DNA from: Litomosoides sigmodontis
Taxonomy: Eukaryota; Nematoda; Chromadorea; Rhabditida; Onchocercidae
Length of the DNA stretch: 64,000 bases
Direction: 5' to 3'
Assembly: GCA_963070105.1 (NCBI GenBank)
Contig: OY718807.1
Span: forward strand, 620,001 to 684,000
Positions 32,801 through 45,813 of this stretch are shown piece by piece. The translations under genes were made by a program, and so were the position numbers. The notes under the pieces are model-generated. The model did not search any database, was not told the origin of the DNA, and saw only the letters and a program-made list of their open reading frames with translations. The number at the start of each line of letters is the position of its first letter. Positions within the stretch are counted from its first letter, which is position 1.

Positions 32801-35735
32801 TTTACGACCTCACTAAATTTTAAATGTTTAATCCATAATTTCGTTATGTTCTATGAAGTTTTTTTTTGTTCTCATGTCGACGTAACTACCTGTACTGTAC
32901 AGCTTTTGGACGTGACAGGGCTCTTATGCATCTCGTCAATCAAACGGATGGCGGTCAAAGTGATGGTGAAAGTGGACGTTTGACTCCACGTCTTGAAAGG
33001 CGTAAAGTATCAGTGCGACGAGACGATTTGCTTCGCCAGGCGGAACAAACCTTTCATCATCTTGGTTGCAGTCGGTGAGTCGTGGATAAACGATTCTACT
33101 GTGTGCTACTATATTTTTTGTTTTAATAAGCAGCGAAATAAGTATTTCTTCTTTCAGAGCAATGCTTGAGGTTGGTTTTGAAGGAGAGGCAGGTACTGGT
33201 TTCGGCCCCACATTGGAATTCTATTCTACTGTGTCACGTGAGATACAAAAATCATCTTTACGTCTTTGGCATGGTCGTACCTTAGCTGCAGCAGTTGATG
33301 GAAAAGGTAATTTATTTTTGTTGTCATTATAAAATCAGCACTTTTTAATCATTAATGCGTTATAACAATGTTTGAGGTTGGTTTTGATGGAGAGTGGCCC
33401 GACTCTGGGGTTCAGCTAAATAATTGGAAACTGCACTTAAATATGTAGTTTCTAAGTATTTTTCTTTTCAGTTATTCTTATTTTTCAGATGGTCCGACGA
33501 CGAATTATACCACAGCACTTGCGGGTCTTTATCCGGCAGTCCTTTCATCACAAAGCGCTAAACAGAGGGATGCTCGTTTAAAAAAATTCGAGTTCATTGG
33601 ACGTTTATTAGCACAGGCATTAATCGATTCACGCATGGTGAACATTCTGTTGTATGCTGATTGGTAGATAAGGAATACCTTATTAATGGGTAGTGCATAT
33701 ATAGCAGAACTGTATTTGATAAAATGGTCAATGGAGACATCAAATGGCTGCACTACTTTTTTGCTATGAAGTCATAAACGAATAGTTTAACCTTTGAAAT
33801 CATGAACCATTTTTGGATTAACAATGTTGGATACAAGGGATATAAATTTCATCGTTATCAAACTAAGCCTTCTAACATCCATTTATACATTATTAATTCT
33901 GTTTTTCATGTTTGAAACTTATTTTCAGTTGGATATACCGCTCAATCCGGTGTTCTTCAAATGGCTTTGCGGAGAAGAGAAGATGTTCAGCTTAAGTGAT
34001 TTGGAAGTATTTGACAAAAGTTTGTACCAGTCTTTACGCGCACTAATTCTTACAGACTCAAATGATTTCGATTCGCTCGAACAGGTAAATTTGTAGATGA
34101 ATAGTGGTAAAGTTGTCTAAATATCCCAATCACAAGTATTAGATAAGAAATAGAGAAAGCAAGATAGCCTTCATATCATGTTTTATTTCCATAATTTTGA
34201 ATATTTTGCTTGTAGTATTTCACTCTACCGGGTGATGAAAATTTCGAGCTTGTTAAAGGAGGAAAGAATCGTCTGGTGACCAGTTCGAATGTAGTTCAAT
34301 TTGTTAAGGTTTTTTTTTCTACTCTAATTTGTCTGAATTTTTAACTGAGATACCAATAACAATAGCTCCATCTTTTTTTCCAAATCAGAGTTGTTGGCTT
34401 AGGTGACCCATTAACACAAGTGATAGTCCATTTGGAAGAATAGGCAGTTCTTCCAAAATTTTCGGAATAGGACAGGTCCGTCATTCTCTTGTTCAAATAA
34501 AAGTCCTTGATGAAGTTCATAACTGATCAATTTATTTGTCTATTGTGCTAAAGTTTCCGTGGTATGCATGTGAAAAAAAAAAGGAATATGATGAGAAATA
34601 TTGCTTTTCAGTTGGTAGCCCATTGGCTGTTGGTCGAAGGCGTACGGCGTGAGATGGAGGCAGTACGTCGAGGCTTTGAAACAATTATCAAAATAGATGA
34701 CTTGTCGTCCTTCACTCCTAATGAAGTTAGTTCGCAGTTTTTCATCTATATTTCATCTACTACGGTATGAAAAATTCTTTCAGTACGTTAAGTTACTGTG
34801 TTTTATATGGTGTTACCAAATACAATTTGTATAAACTAATCGAAATTCTAGGACGTTAAACAGCATCTGATTTTTAGCTTCTAGTTATTACGAATGAATT
34901 GTTCTATTTAACTATAATTTTTTCCTTAAATATTAACTCAATACTCTGATACTCTGAAGATGGAGGAGCTGTTTTGTGGTTGCTCGGAAGAAACATGGAA
35001 ACGTACATGGAATGAATCAGCATTACAGTCAGCTATAAAACCAGATCATGGCTATACGCATGACAGCGATCAAATACGGTGGCTTATACAGATGCTTGCT
35101 TCTTATGATAACGAACAGGTTTTGTTTGTTCATTTATAGCTAAAGTGTTACTGCGACTGAATTGCTGAATTATCAGTAATGAGTAGTGTTTTACGATGAA
35201 ATCATTTTTTTCTTTCATTAATGCTGAAAAAGGCTTTTATTTGCTATCACATTAAAGTTTGGAGTTAGCATCGAAGAATATCTGTACCTTGTGTGTCTTG
35301 TGTGTATGGGTTTAGAGAAAGAAAGGTAATACTTTTTTCTTGCCTGTTTGGCTCATATTTGACGAGTTGTGCAGTTTTTGTTTCAAAGGACGACTGAAAA
35401 TAATCTCAAAAAATAAGGTAAATAACTAATTTTGACAGTTTTATTTTTTCCTAATTTCTTAATTTCTTCTGGATTTGGTTTTGAATTTGCAGCAAAGAAA
35501 GTTTCTGCAGTTTGTGACCGGTTCACCAAAGCTTCCAGTTGGTGGTTTTCGTTCATTGAATCCGCCTTTAACAGTTGTGAAGAAATCGGGTTCTTATGGA
35601 AATGGCGATGATGAACTTCCATCGGCGATGACCTGTTATAATTATCTAAAAATTCCGGCGTATAGTACCTATGAAGTGTTCCAGAAGCGATTTGATGTAG
35701 CACTGCGTTTCATTTATAGTTTCCATTTAACGTAG
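15386..35735 (+). CDS. trip12: HECT E3 ubiquitin ligase, TRIP12/Ufd4 family
   Basis: Large HECT ubiquitin ligase of the ubiquitin-fusion-degradation/N-degron type. Forty coding exons join in phase to 6015 nt, about 2004 aa (human TRIP12 is about 1990). Exons 1-8: 15386-15473, 16027-16124, 16341-16547, 16845-16915, 17184-17357, 17654-17753, 17945-18117, 18521-18609. These encode a Ser/Thr/Arg-rich disordered N-terminus beginning MSN, then [10 protein letters not shown], which aligns with the start of the TRIP12 armadillo region. Later exons are given under the domain entries. The start at 15386 follows a strong acceptor by 7 nt. WWE plus ARM plus HECT without ankyrin, SUN or MIB domains separates it from HECTD1. 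Several acceptors are AAG rather than CAG/TAG. One donor (exon 31) is ambiguous. Confidence 0.93.
19253..19290 (+). repeat. (TA)n microsatellite in TRIP12 intron 8
   Basis: About 19 TA units. Confidence 0.9.
20640..20722 (+). repeat. ACT/CTG trinucleotide tract
   Basis: About 14 ACT units followed by GCTGCTG-type units inside TRIP12 intron 8. Confidence 0.85.
23565..25807 (+). CDS. trip12: TRIP12 exons 9-14: armadillo/HEAT repeat domain
   Basis: Part of the TRIP12 CDS. Exons: 23565-23749, 23961-24056, 24597-24689, 24966-25127, 25267-25507, 25693-25807. They encode the helical-repeat substrate-binding region, about residues 310-630. Family landmarks seen in order are [73 protein letters not shown] and LQELVYLAG. 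All six exons keep phase. Exon 14 must end at 25807, because reading on past this donor breaks the alignment with the next exon. Confidence 0.9.
23831..23874 (+). repeat. (TA)n microsatellite in TRIP12 intron 9
   Basis: About 22 TA units between exons 9 and 10. Confidence 0.9.
25987..26589 (+). CDS. trip12: TRIP12 exons 15-16: WWE domain
   Basis: Part of the TRIP12 CDS, exons 25987-26149 and 26451-26589. The WWE domain, a poly-ADP-ribose or E3-associated fold, spans about residues 660-730. The signature [14 protein letters not shown] and FDSRLIE is followed by [12 protein letters not shown] and ALQRRT, matching the canonical WWE ending. This domain is the main reason to call the gene TRIP12 rather than another HECT ligase. 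Confidence 0.9.
26953..32569 (+). CDS. trip12: TRIP12 exons 17-32: central region
   Basis: Part of the TRIP12 CDS. Exons: 26953-27074, 27172-27406, 27690-27875, 28140-28287, 28735-28940, 29088-29342, 29609-29754, 29894-30049, 30375-30476, 30716-30814, 30917-30985, 31150-31272, 31344-31436, 31578-31803, 32077-32289, 32407-32569. Landmarks shared with TRIP12: [16 protein letters not shown], FEIxHSG-like [46 protein letters not shown], an acidic run in exon 28 ([10 protein letters not shown]), and [12 protein letters not shown]. Exons 19-22 are Ser/Thr/Arg-rich linker. The 3' end of exon 31 is uncertain: donors at about 32273, 32282 and 32289 all keep frame. Confidence 0.85.
32859..35735 (+). 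CDS. trip12: TRIP12 exons 33-40: HECT catalytic region
   Basis: Part of the TRIP12 CDS. Exons: 32859-33074, 33158-33306, 33489-33637, 33929-34084, 34216-34308, 34612-34725, 34960-35118, 35493-35735. Seen: [32 protein letters not shown]-like [14 protein letters not shown], the N-lobe core, [26 protein letters not shown], and the catalytic [12 protein letters not shown] with the thioester Cys at about residue 1972, 33 residues from the end. The protein ends SFHLT, close to the human SFHLS tail. Exons 33 and 39 use AAG acceptors. Confidence 0.92.
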
Positions 35736-38700
35736 TTAATCCTTTGAAAACATCAAATTTTCTTATCACTATCTGTGTTAACACCCTTCCGTGGTATATA
35801 TCATCGTTACTAACATCTTTTTGAAGTCAGTTTTTCTTAATATTTTTCCTTAATTCCCTAAATGAATGTCTTCTTTCAATCCACTGATCCTCTGGGACAA
35901 CTGCTTACCTACCATTGTGTTTACCATAATTTCTCTCATTATCTGTATATTTTTGAATATTTGGTGGCAAAAACTTTATTTTATTCTTCTGGATTAATTT
36001 AATGAACATAAGTAATAGTAACGGTATTTTTGCAACTGTATCAGTAAGAGTTTAGAAATGGTGGTGAAACAACACTAATACTTTATCATGTATTTGTCGC
36101 ATCAGTTGCATATGCCATCATTTTCTGTTTGTTATTTCAGCAGTTATACGTGTATTATACATTTTTTGAATTGTATTTGATGGATTTCTGAGCTTTCTGT
36201 TAGCGGTGCTTCCAGTTGTGGATTATTGGCTGATTGATCAAACGATATTAATCGAGTCATTGGGTGTAATCTCACTTTAACCGTTCATTTGCATTCCACT
36301 TCTTCTGAAATTTAGCGCTCTAGACGATTTTGAAGTATCGGGATTTACAAAGTAATGAAAGTTTGGGACTCATCGAATTCTCGCTTCTAGGTTCAAAGCT
36401 TGAATATTGCCTCTTATTACGGGTTGGTTTTTTAGGTTATGAAGGGGATTTTGGTTTCATTTATGATATGAATGTGACACACCTCTGACGAGTGAGTATA
36501 TGCTATAAGTTTTAGAACTATTTTTACACCACTCGACCAGGGAGATTGGGCATATTATGAAGTCCTATATATTTTTCTTTGAATACAGGCTCAAATTTGT
36601 GATTTTCATTTTGAACTTTCTTAAATATTTGCCAGCTTCAAATAAATTTGGTGGATTTTATTATTTGTTAACATTAGTTTTGGATTGTTTTAAAAAAATG
36701 AGACATTAAAATGTGGGTAATTTCGACAGCCTTAATAATGGTGCCAGAAGTTAATATGAGTCATACAGTGCAAGAAAGTGATAGCCTTTTGACACGGCCT
36801 ACATTTTATGCTGTACTCCCAATTCCTGTTTTTATTCGATACATCTTCGTTAATTGTACACAGTATGAACAATGTTGAGAAATCATTTCTCTTGAGATTA
36901 TTAAAAATGAGAGAAACTTCTGAGCAAGAGTTATTTTGAGCAGTTATGTGCAGGATTTATTATTGTATATCGTCGTCATCACATTACTGGTAGATGAATA
37001 ACATTTGATAAGCTGCAATTATTATTTACTCTGTGTACGCATCAGCCTTTTCTTAATTTTCACCCCGTAAATTGATCCACGAAACATTTCTGTATGTTTG
37101 TTTGCTGAACGGAATTAAACGTTTTTTTTTTCTATTTTATTTTCATTAACACATGTTACCGATTCATTGTCCTCAATTGCATATCTTCTTAACTGTCTTG
37201 TTTGATGATATCTTATGATCGTAACATAATTATTAGATTAAGCTGAGAAACATGAAAATGTTTGGCTTGGACAAGTGCGCCAGTTACATTATAGGGTGAG
37301 TGTAGTGATTGATAAAAAGAAGTATGCGTTAACATGAATCAGCACGTCACTTTTTCGGTATATCTCACCCACTACAGGAACACACATGAATTTATCTCAG
37401 GTGTGTGCTCTGTGAGAGTTGGGAAGATGGATGTAAATTGATGAACTGAATAAGCGCTGGTAAAGGGTAAGAGTTGCCTTATTAAATATTAAAAGCCTTA
37501 TTAAAAATAAATATAGTAGATAGGCAAATGCACTAGTATATTAGATCTAAAACGATGTAGTAAAAGAATTTATATCTTAAAAAAGATGTGCTATGACATG
37601 GAAATTAAGGATGAACTGTCTGAATAAGTTGTCTGCCAAATGTGTAAGAAATTCAAAAAGAACGAAGGATGGGACATGCTATTTGAACAGGGTAAAATTC
37701 ATCATGCAGAGTGTTAATTAACGTTGAATATTGTCGTTGTCATGTCATTGGCACCGTCTAGCCATCATTTGCGTTTATATGTAGTGTGCATGCATGTATT
37801 CGTTAGCTGAGGCTTTTGGTCCGAAAGTGTTTTCTACCGAAAATGCATTCAGTTCACGATTTAGACATTTTAGCGCATCCCATTAGTGCGTGTCAAGCCC
37901 AACTGAATGATTCGCTTCATAGGGATTGCGATAAGTGGGAGGCAGTGGAGAGAAAGGTAAATAAGTTAGATCGAATTGAGACATTCTCAACGATATCGAA
38001 TTGAAAAAAACAAATTCCATCGTAATCAGACGGCAATGAAATAGAAGAGAGAGGGCATGAGATATTGGAGAAAAAACGTTAATTTGATGATAAAGGTAAA
38101 CGGTGGAGGCAAAGGAGGATTACCTTTGGACGAAAGAGATCCCTTCATCATATCTTTATGTTTCTCGAAGTGATCTGCTGGTCGGTCTTTTTGTTTCACG
38201 TGTGAAAGAATGCTTGGTATTTAACAACTGATATTATATCTCAAGATGTGCATAAGTTAGAGAGTTAATATTAAATATATTTGAATATGATGGAATTTAA
38301 CACTACAAATAATAAGTGGGGTTTGGCGACGTCAAAATTACGTTGATATTGTCAAGAAAGTTGATATTTGGATTTTATTAGGCAATGCTGGAGTCGTTGT
38401 GAAGAATACGGGAAGCTTGTTCATCCATCCCGTCTTACACTTATGCAAATTCAAATAGCTGGAGATGATGGGACCTTCAGAATGCCTTGAATTCGTACTT
38501 TGTTTTTAGTTAATGAAGTGATCATTGATGGGATGCATTGTTAGTTTTGTTTTCCCTGCACACTGCTACCTTCCACTCCCAGCATTTCGCCTATTTCTTT
38601 CACAACTAACTGCTTTTAATGTCTCTGTAACTGGATTTAGTTGCAGAGAGGATGAAATAAACCGATTTTTCAGACCTCAAATTTTAATTTTTCAACGAAA

Positions 38701-39255
38701 TTTGTTTCAGCTCCAATTTCTTTTATGTCCATGCGATAAAACTAGCTCCTAATTCCCAGTCCTCAACTTCTTCGATATCATGAGCAATTATACCATTGCA
38801 ATGAGAAATTTAATTTCTGATTAATAATACTTTATTACCTAGCATGTTTGCTGATATTCTAATTCTTTTCATTGTATTTCTGTCTAATTATTTATGATAT
38901 CAAAGAATTTCCTTAAGCTCTTCTTTTTCCTTTTCTTTCTTTAATCCTTTTCTTTATTTCCTGTACTTCTGTAATTCTTTTTTTTAAATAGTTTTTGATA
39001 AATTGATTTGCAGTAAACTGGTTACACAACTCTGCCTGCACCCTCCTCTATTCCGTGAAGGATTTTAATTTAAACAATCCAAAAGAAAATATTTGCGCAT
39101 TTCTTTGTTTATCGTACACTCCATTCGTTTCATTTATATTCCTTCAATTCTTTCTAAAAAAATGCTTCATTAATAAATCTTTGTTTCATTATTTTGCATA
39201 CACTTTACCCACTGCTTTCCACACATTCATATATTTTCGGTTTGCTGAACTGCAG
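35736..39255. other. Downstream flank of TRIP12, no clear gene
   Basis: AT-rich sequence presumably starting with the TRIP12 3' UTR. The only frame that looks at all coding is at about 37843-37956 on the plus strand, which ends at a good GTAAAT donor. It has no recognised homology and is treated as a finding, not a gene. Confidence 0.5.
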
Positions 39256-40626
39256 GTAACGCTGCGGATGGATTTATTAAAATGCATATTATCCGGCAAT
39301 GTGAAACAAAGCACTCCTGAAAGAACTTTTGCTTAAAATGAAACAAAGTTGAATGAAATGAGTTTGATCACACAAAAATTAAAATTGAATAAATGCGACT
39401 AATTCCATTTATTAATGAAATGACTTTGTTGGAAAGAATGAAGATAGTAGTAGCAATTGTTTTAATTTAATTTTTGCAAGTGGGAGGTATTGTTTTACCG
39501 GATAGAAAGAATACCAACGATCTTACAGAAAAGAATGGTTCAATGTCAGCGGGAGAAGAGATCGAGGTGGGGATGCATAATTCGTTTCGCACGGAAATTT
39601 TGCTTGAATCGGAAATTCATTCACCACATCATTTTTTACTTATAATTGATTAGGGCAATAAACAAACTGGTAATGTTATCAAGAAGAATTCAACCATTTC
39701 TAGCATAAATCTAAATTTATCTTTTGTGCCATTCTTCATATAATTTTCGCTAATCTTTGATTGCATAAAATTTTGAAATTTTAAGTGAAGAAATATTCTA
39801 ACATAATGTCAAATGAAATTCACTTCCTAACTAACAGATGTAGATTTCTGTTGCATGCTATGAGCTCTAATTGAACAGCGATCAATTAACACTTCAAAAA
39901 AGTTTATAACAACGCTTTCATTGTCAGCGAAAAAGCAAGCGTAGGTGCTCTTTTACAAAAAGCAAGAAAGGCACCGCAAAAGATTGAGTTAGAGCAAAGA
40001 TAACTTTTCATTTGTTAAAAAGTTTGCACTATCAAATTACAAAATGTATTCGCTAAATTTTACCATCATCCTTTCCATGACGTCATCTGCGTTGAAATGT
40101 ACAATTTTACAACAACCATTTCTTCATTCCTTAATCGAGTGCTGCCTTGCCTTCTGTGGCACCCCAAATGCAACCCTTCCCTACTCATTAAAACATTTAC
40201 ACTGTTAGAAAGTTTTAGTCGGTAGAAACGATTTCATATTAATCTCAAAGTAATGTGCTTTTGTAATGGCTGAGACCGAAAAAGGCTTTCTAGCAATCAA
40301 AATAAGTGTTTGAAACACAAATCAACAATATTTTCTATTTAACTGATGCTTTTCATATAATTAAATTTCACTAATCACCAAGTTCTGCATTGCCTGGAAC
40401 TTTTTCTAAATTTACAACAGTCAACCTTTTTTTTTCTTCAGCGTCATAGTTAAAGTAAAATTTTATCAGTGTTTTCTACTTCATTTTTCACATCTTGAAA
40501 TTAATTTCTTTCATTCCCATTGTGAATAACATTCCGCAGAATTACTCAATTTATTTATCAACAATAAAGGATAATAAAAGGAGCGAAGAACCATGCGAAC
40601 AATTTATTAAAATATAACAATAACAA

Positions 40627-40680
40627 TAATAATAAATCTTATTATTATATCAATAATAATAAATCTTATTATTATATGAA
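40627..40680 (+). repeat. Two tandem 27-bp units with internal dyad
   Basis: A unit containing AATAAATCTTATTATTATAT is present twice in direct tandem immediately before the AAT array. AATAAT and ATTATT halves inside each unit can pair. Confidence 0.75.
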
Positions 40681-40696
40681 TAATTAATCAAAATTA

Positions 40697-42273
<1,577 letters not shown>

Positions 42274-43206
42274 TATTATAATAAATATAATAATAATAAA
42301 TATTATTATTATTATAAATAATGGTAATAAATAATAATGAAACCTTTTATTCTTAATTGAATTTTAAAAATAAATTAATAAAATGCAACAGTAGTTCGAT
42401 GGCATTCCTTTGTATGAACGAATTGCATATACGTTTGAAATGAAACCCATTTTCCGTAATATACGGCGCATCATTTCATCCCCATTCGTTCATCAATGAA
42501 TTGAATGATATCAATTGGACCATCGAAAATTCCCTCTCCTTAATAACCCCTGCCGCTTCCCCCCCGCCCGCTCCATCAAAACACTTCCGCAAAACACCTT
42601 TTATATTTCTGTTATTCCGACGTTTCTTACGTGTTTTGTTTTGGTTTGTGAAAAAAGAAGTGCTCAGTTTACAGTGAGAGAGGCGAGCGCTGTGAAATTT
42701 GGCCTAATTCAGTGAATAACTCACCTCATTCAGTTAATGTTTGTTTCCTGTGATAGGAAACTTCTAATTTCATTAACATTTAGCGCTTACGTGAAAGTAA
42801 AGGTAATAATAGTTGTGCGGGGCGGGGAGGGGCGGGGGAGAGGTGAATGAATTATTATTCATTCCACACTGAAACTTCACCACTGCTTCATTTGACGCAA
42901 TCATTAAGCCTTCCAACTAAAAGCCACAGCTTTTCCATCTTAGCATCTATTCTGACATAACTTTATCGATTAGTATGCACACATATATGTATATATATGG
43001 TAATTGTGAAGTGTTCGGAAACCGTGCAAACTTTTCTTTGATTTCTTTTTTGTTGCAAACCAAATGGCGTCTTTTTAGGAATTGAGATTTAGCTTACTCT
43101 CTTGCTGACCAAATGTCGCAGGTCTTCCGCGCAGAGGACGGAGCTTCTCGAGTACTATTTGGATGCGATAGATATTATGCTACCACATAGCATCGTTAAA
43201 TCAACC

Positions 43207-45813
43207 GTATGCTTGTGCGCTAAGCGTGTGCTGTTGCTATATGCAAATGATCCGTCCTGAAATGAATGAATCATCCATTCCTTGTAGAGCAGTTATGCAA
43301 TCCTTCACGCAACTGTATTCTTCCTTTGCTCCACCACTCTATTGATATTTGCAAATTCGTATGGATGTGTGTGTATATGCCATGTGATGATTTGTTACAA
43401 CTCCCATCAACTCAATTCACGTGTGCAAAAATTCATTGCATAGATGTCCTGCTCTGATGATGTGGACGGATGTGTTGCAACACCGACAACGCACTGGATA
43501 TCTCTTCCAGTCGATTAATTTAATATATGCTTCATTGTCTTTTCAGCCTAATTAGTATCTCCCACCAAGCCTGTTTCAAATTGATAATTTCAACCAAATC
43601 AGTAAAATTCATCAACCAACCAACCAACCAGCCAACCAATAAACAAACAAACCAATCAATCAATCTATTGTATGACTCCTTCAATCTGATACTGATGCAT
43701 TCGATGAATCATATCAAAAACTTTTCTTCTTCAAGTATTTCTTCCCATATTTGTGGTTGCGCTTTTGGCAACCATTAATCATTCCACTTCAATCTTCTCC
43801 CTTATCACTGTTAGCTGCTTGATAAAATTTTCATCTTGTTATAATAGAAATTGAATTTCAATTCTCAATTTCTTGTACTCGCCGATCATTTTATACCTTG
43901 TGCATTTCAATTTGATCGCTGTTTAGCTGCCTGTTGTAAAACGATGAAACATATCAAACGTTTCGACCAATCTCACTTCTTTCACGTACTTTAAATGTCC
44001 TACGTCACAATCCCAATGATTATTTGTTTATGTTTCTAGTGGAAATTTTAAGAAAACTTTAAAAAATTGAGGCCAACCGACCATAATCATAAGGCCCCAA
44101 ATTGTTGACAAATTTAGCTCTATTAAATTTGTTTTCCCGTTTATTTCCTTCATTTCAAATATATATTTATAAAGCGAATATTTGAATAATGTCGAGAATT
44201 CGAGTTATATTTATGAGGTAGATTTTCTTTTAAAAAATCGTTGTTATTATTACTATCAACTATTAGCACAAATACATTATTATCTTTGATCACCAATTAT
44301 TACTAATACTTTTTTATGATTGCAAATATGTTTAAGAAGACATCATCAGAAATTCAGTTTATAGATGCAAGGGGAAGGGGGGAGAGAGATCGATGAATGA
44401 TGCATGATGATCGTAGGGCGATGATTAGTTTGGTCACAGTAGCATTCGATTTGATTGTTGCATTTTATAATCAGTGACCTTGATAGCGAGGGAGCAATGA
44501 TGGCTGATCATTTCAATTTCAAGTCGAATTTCTTAACTAAATGCTTCCTTCCATGTCCCCGGCTGACTTAACATTTCTTATATGGTAACTATTGATTGTA
44601 TTTCTTACACAACGATTTTCCATTTGCAATCAATTTATTATTAACAAACAGATCACTCGTCACTCTCGTGCTTTCGTCGTACCATCACTTATTAAACCTA
44701 ATTTAGTACTAATTAGATGGTAGGATTATTAGTAACATTGTCATCATTTCACTATTACTTTTCCCATTCTCGTCATACAAAACAAACTATAAAGAAACTA
44801 ATTAGTGTGCAATCAATGTAATTGATGTACGAGACGTTCAGTTTGAATGTCGAAGAAAAAAGTTCCAACATTAGTTATCAATTATTTAAATTATTTGTGA
44901 AACATATTGACTATTGATGTCATTTCTCTTGCAGCTAAATAAAACTTGTTTTATCACTTAAGTCCAGTTCATTATCAGTGACATCGGTTTTTTAATTCCT
45001 TTGACCGATTTTCTTTTTTATGTCATTATTTTTCATCATCTTCAATTAACAGTGAGCGTTGTGGAATGGTCACTGACAAGCCATTGACATCCTCATTTGA
45101 AGTCAATTTCAGTTAGATATTACAACACACTGTGAGATCTAAAATTGTCAACTTATCACAGCTTATGTAATCAGTTGCAGCATTCCTCCCTTACGTGTAA
45201 AATTATTTTTGCACACACGTAAAGTGACAGCTAATCAGTGACGAATTACATTTTTACTTCAGTGAGCATTTTTTTCCTTTCAGTAGCGATCTAAACAAGG
45301 ATTTCTAGCAGAAGGAAATATGTTGCCTTCGAAACTTTTTTTAGCTGCTTGAATCAACGTAATGGATTATCAATAGTTTTAAATGGAATGCGTTCAACAG
45401 CTAACACATATAATTCAACTTTAACTGCAGCAAATAAATGTTGGAATTGAAATGAGATGGATAACAAAGATAATTGTGGTGTAATTATGAGGCCTAAAAA
45501 GGTTAATTATTAATTTCAAAGTTCACAGACTTTTTGCTATTTGAGAAATGGCGGGAAAATTATATTCGACAAGCCAGACAAGGATGACTATTAAATGCAG
45601 AGACAATGGGAATCTTACTCGCTAACTAAAACTTTCAAAATCTGGTCATATAAATTTCCTTTTCATAAAAACCAATCAAACAAATGTTTACGCTTACGTT
45701 GTAGGATTTCATCGCATTTGTAATTTAAGCGCACATTATCAACTCGCACTAATCCGTCAATGTTACCTTTCATGGATAGCATTTGCATGAATTTAACTGA
45801 ATTCCTATCTCAG
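43207..45813. other. Non-coding stretch before the SAPCD-like gene
   Basis: AT-rich, with no exon I can support. A missing exon of the SAPCD-like gene may be here: the secure exon at 45814 needs an upstream exon ending with two spare bases. Confidence 0.45.
43611..43666 (+). repeat. CAAC/CAAT tetranucleotide tract
   Basis: Runs of CAAC, then AAAC, then CAAT units in otherwise gene-free sequence. Confidence 0.85.

Noticed and set aside
15386..35735. HECTD1/HECD-1 identity for the HECT ligase
   Set aside because: No ankyrin, SUN or MIB-type segments; a clear WWE domain and TRIP12-specific blocks are present.
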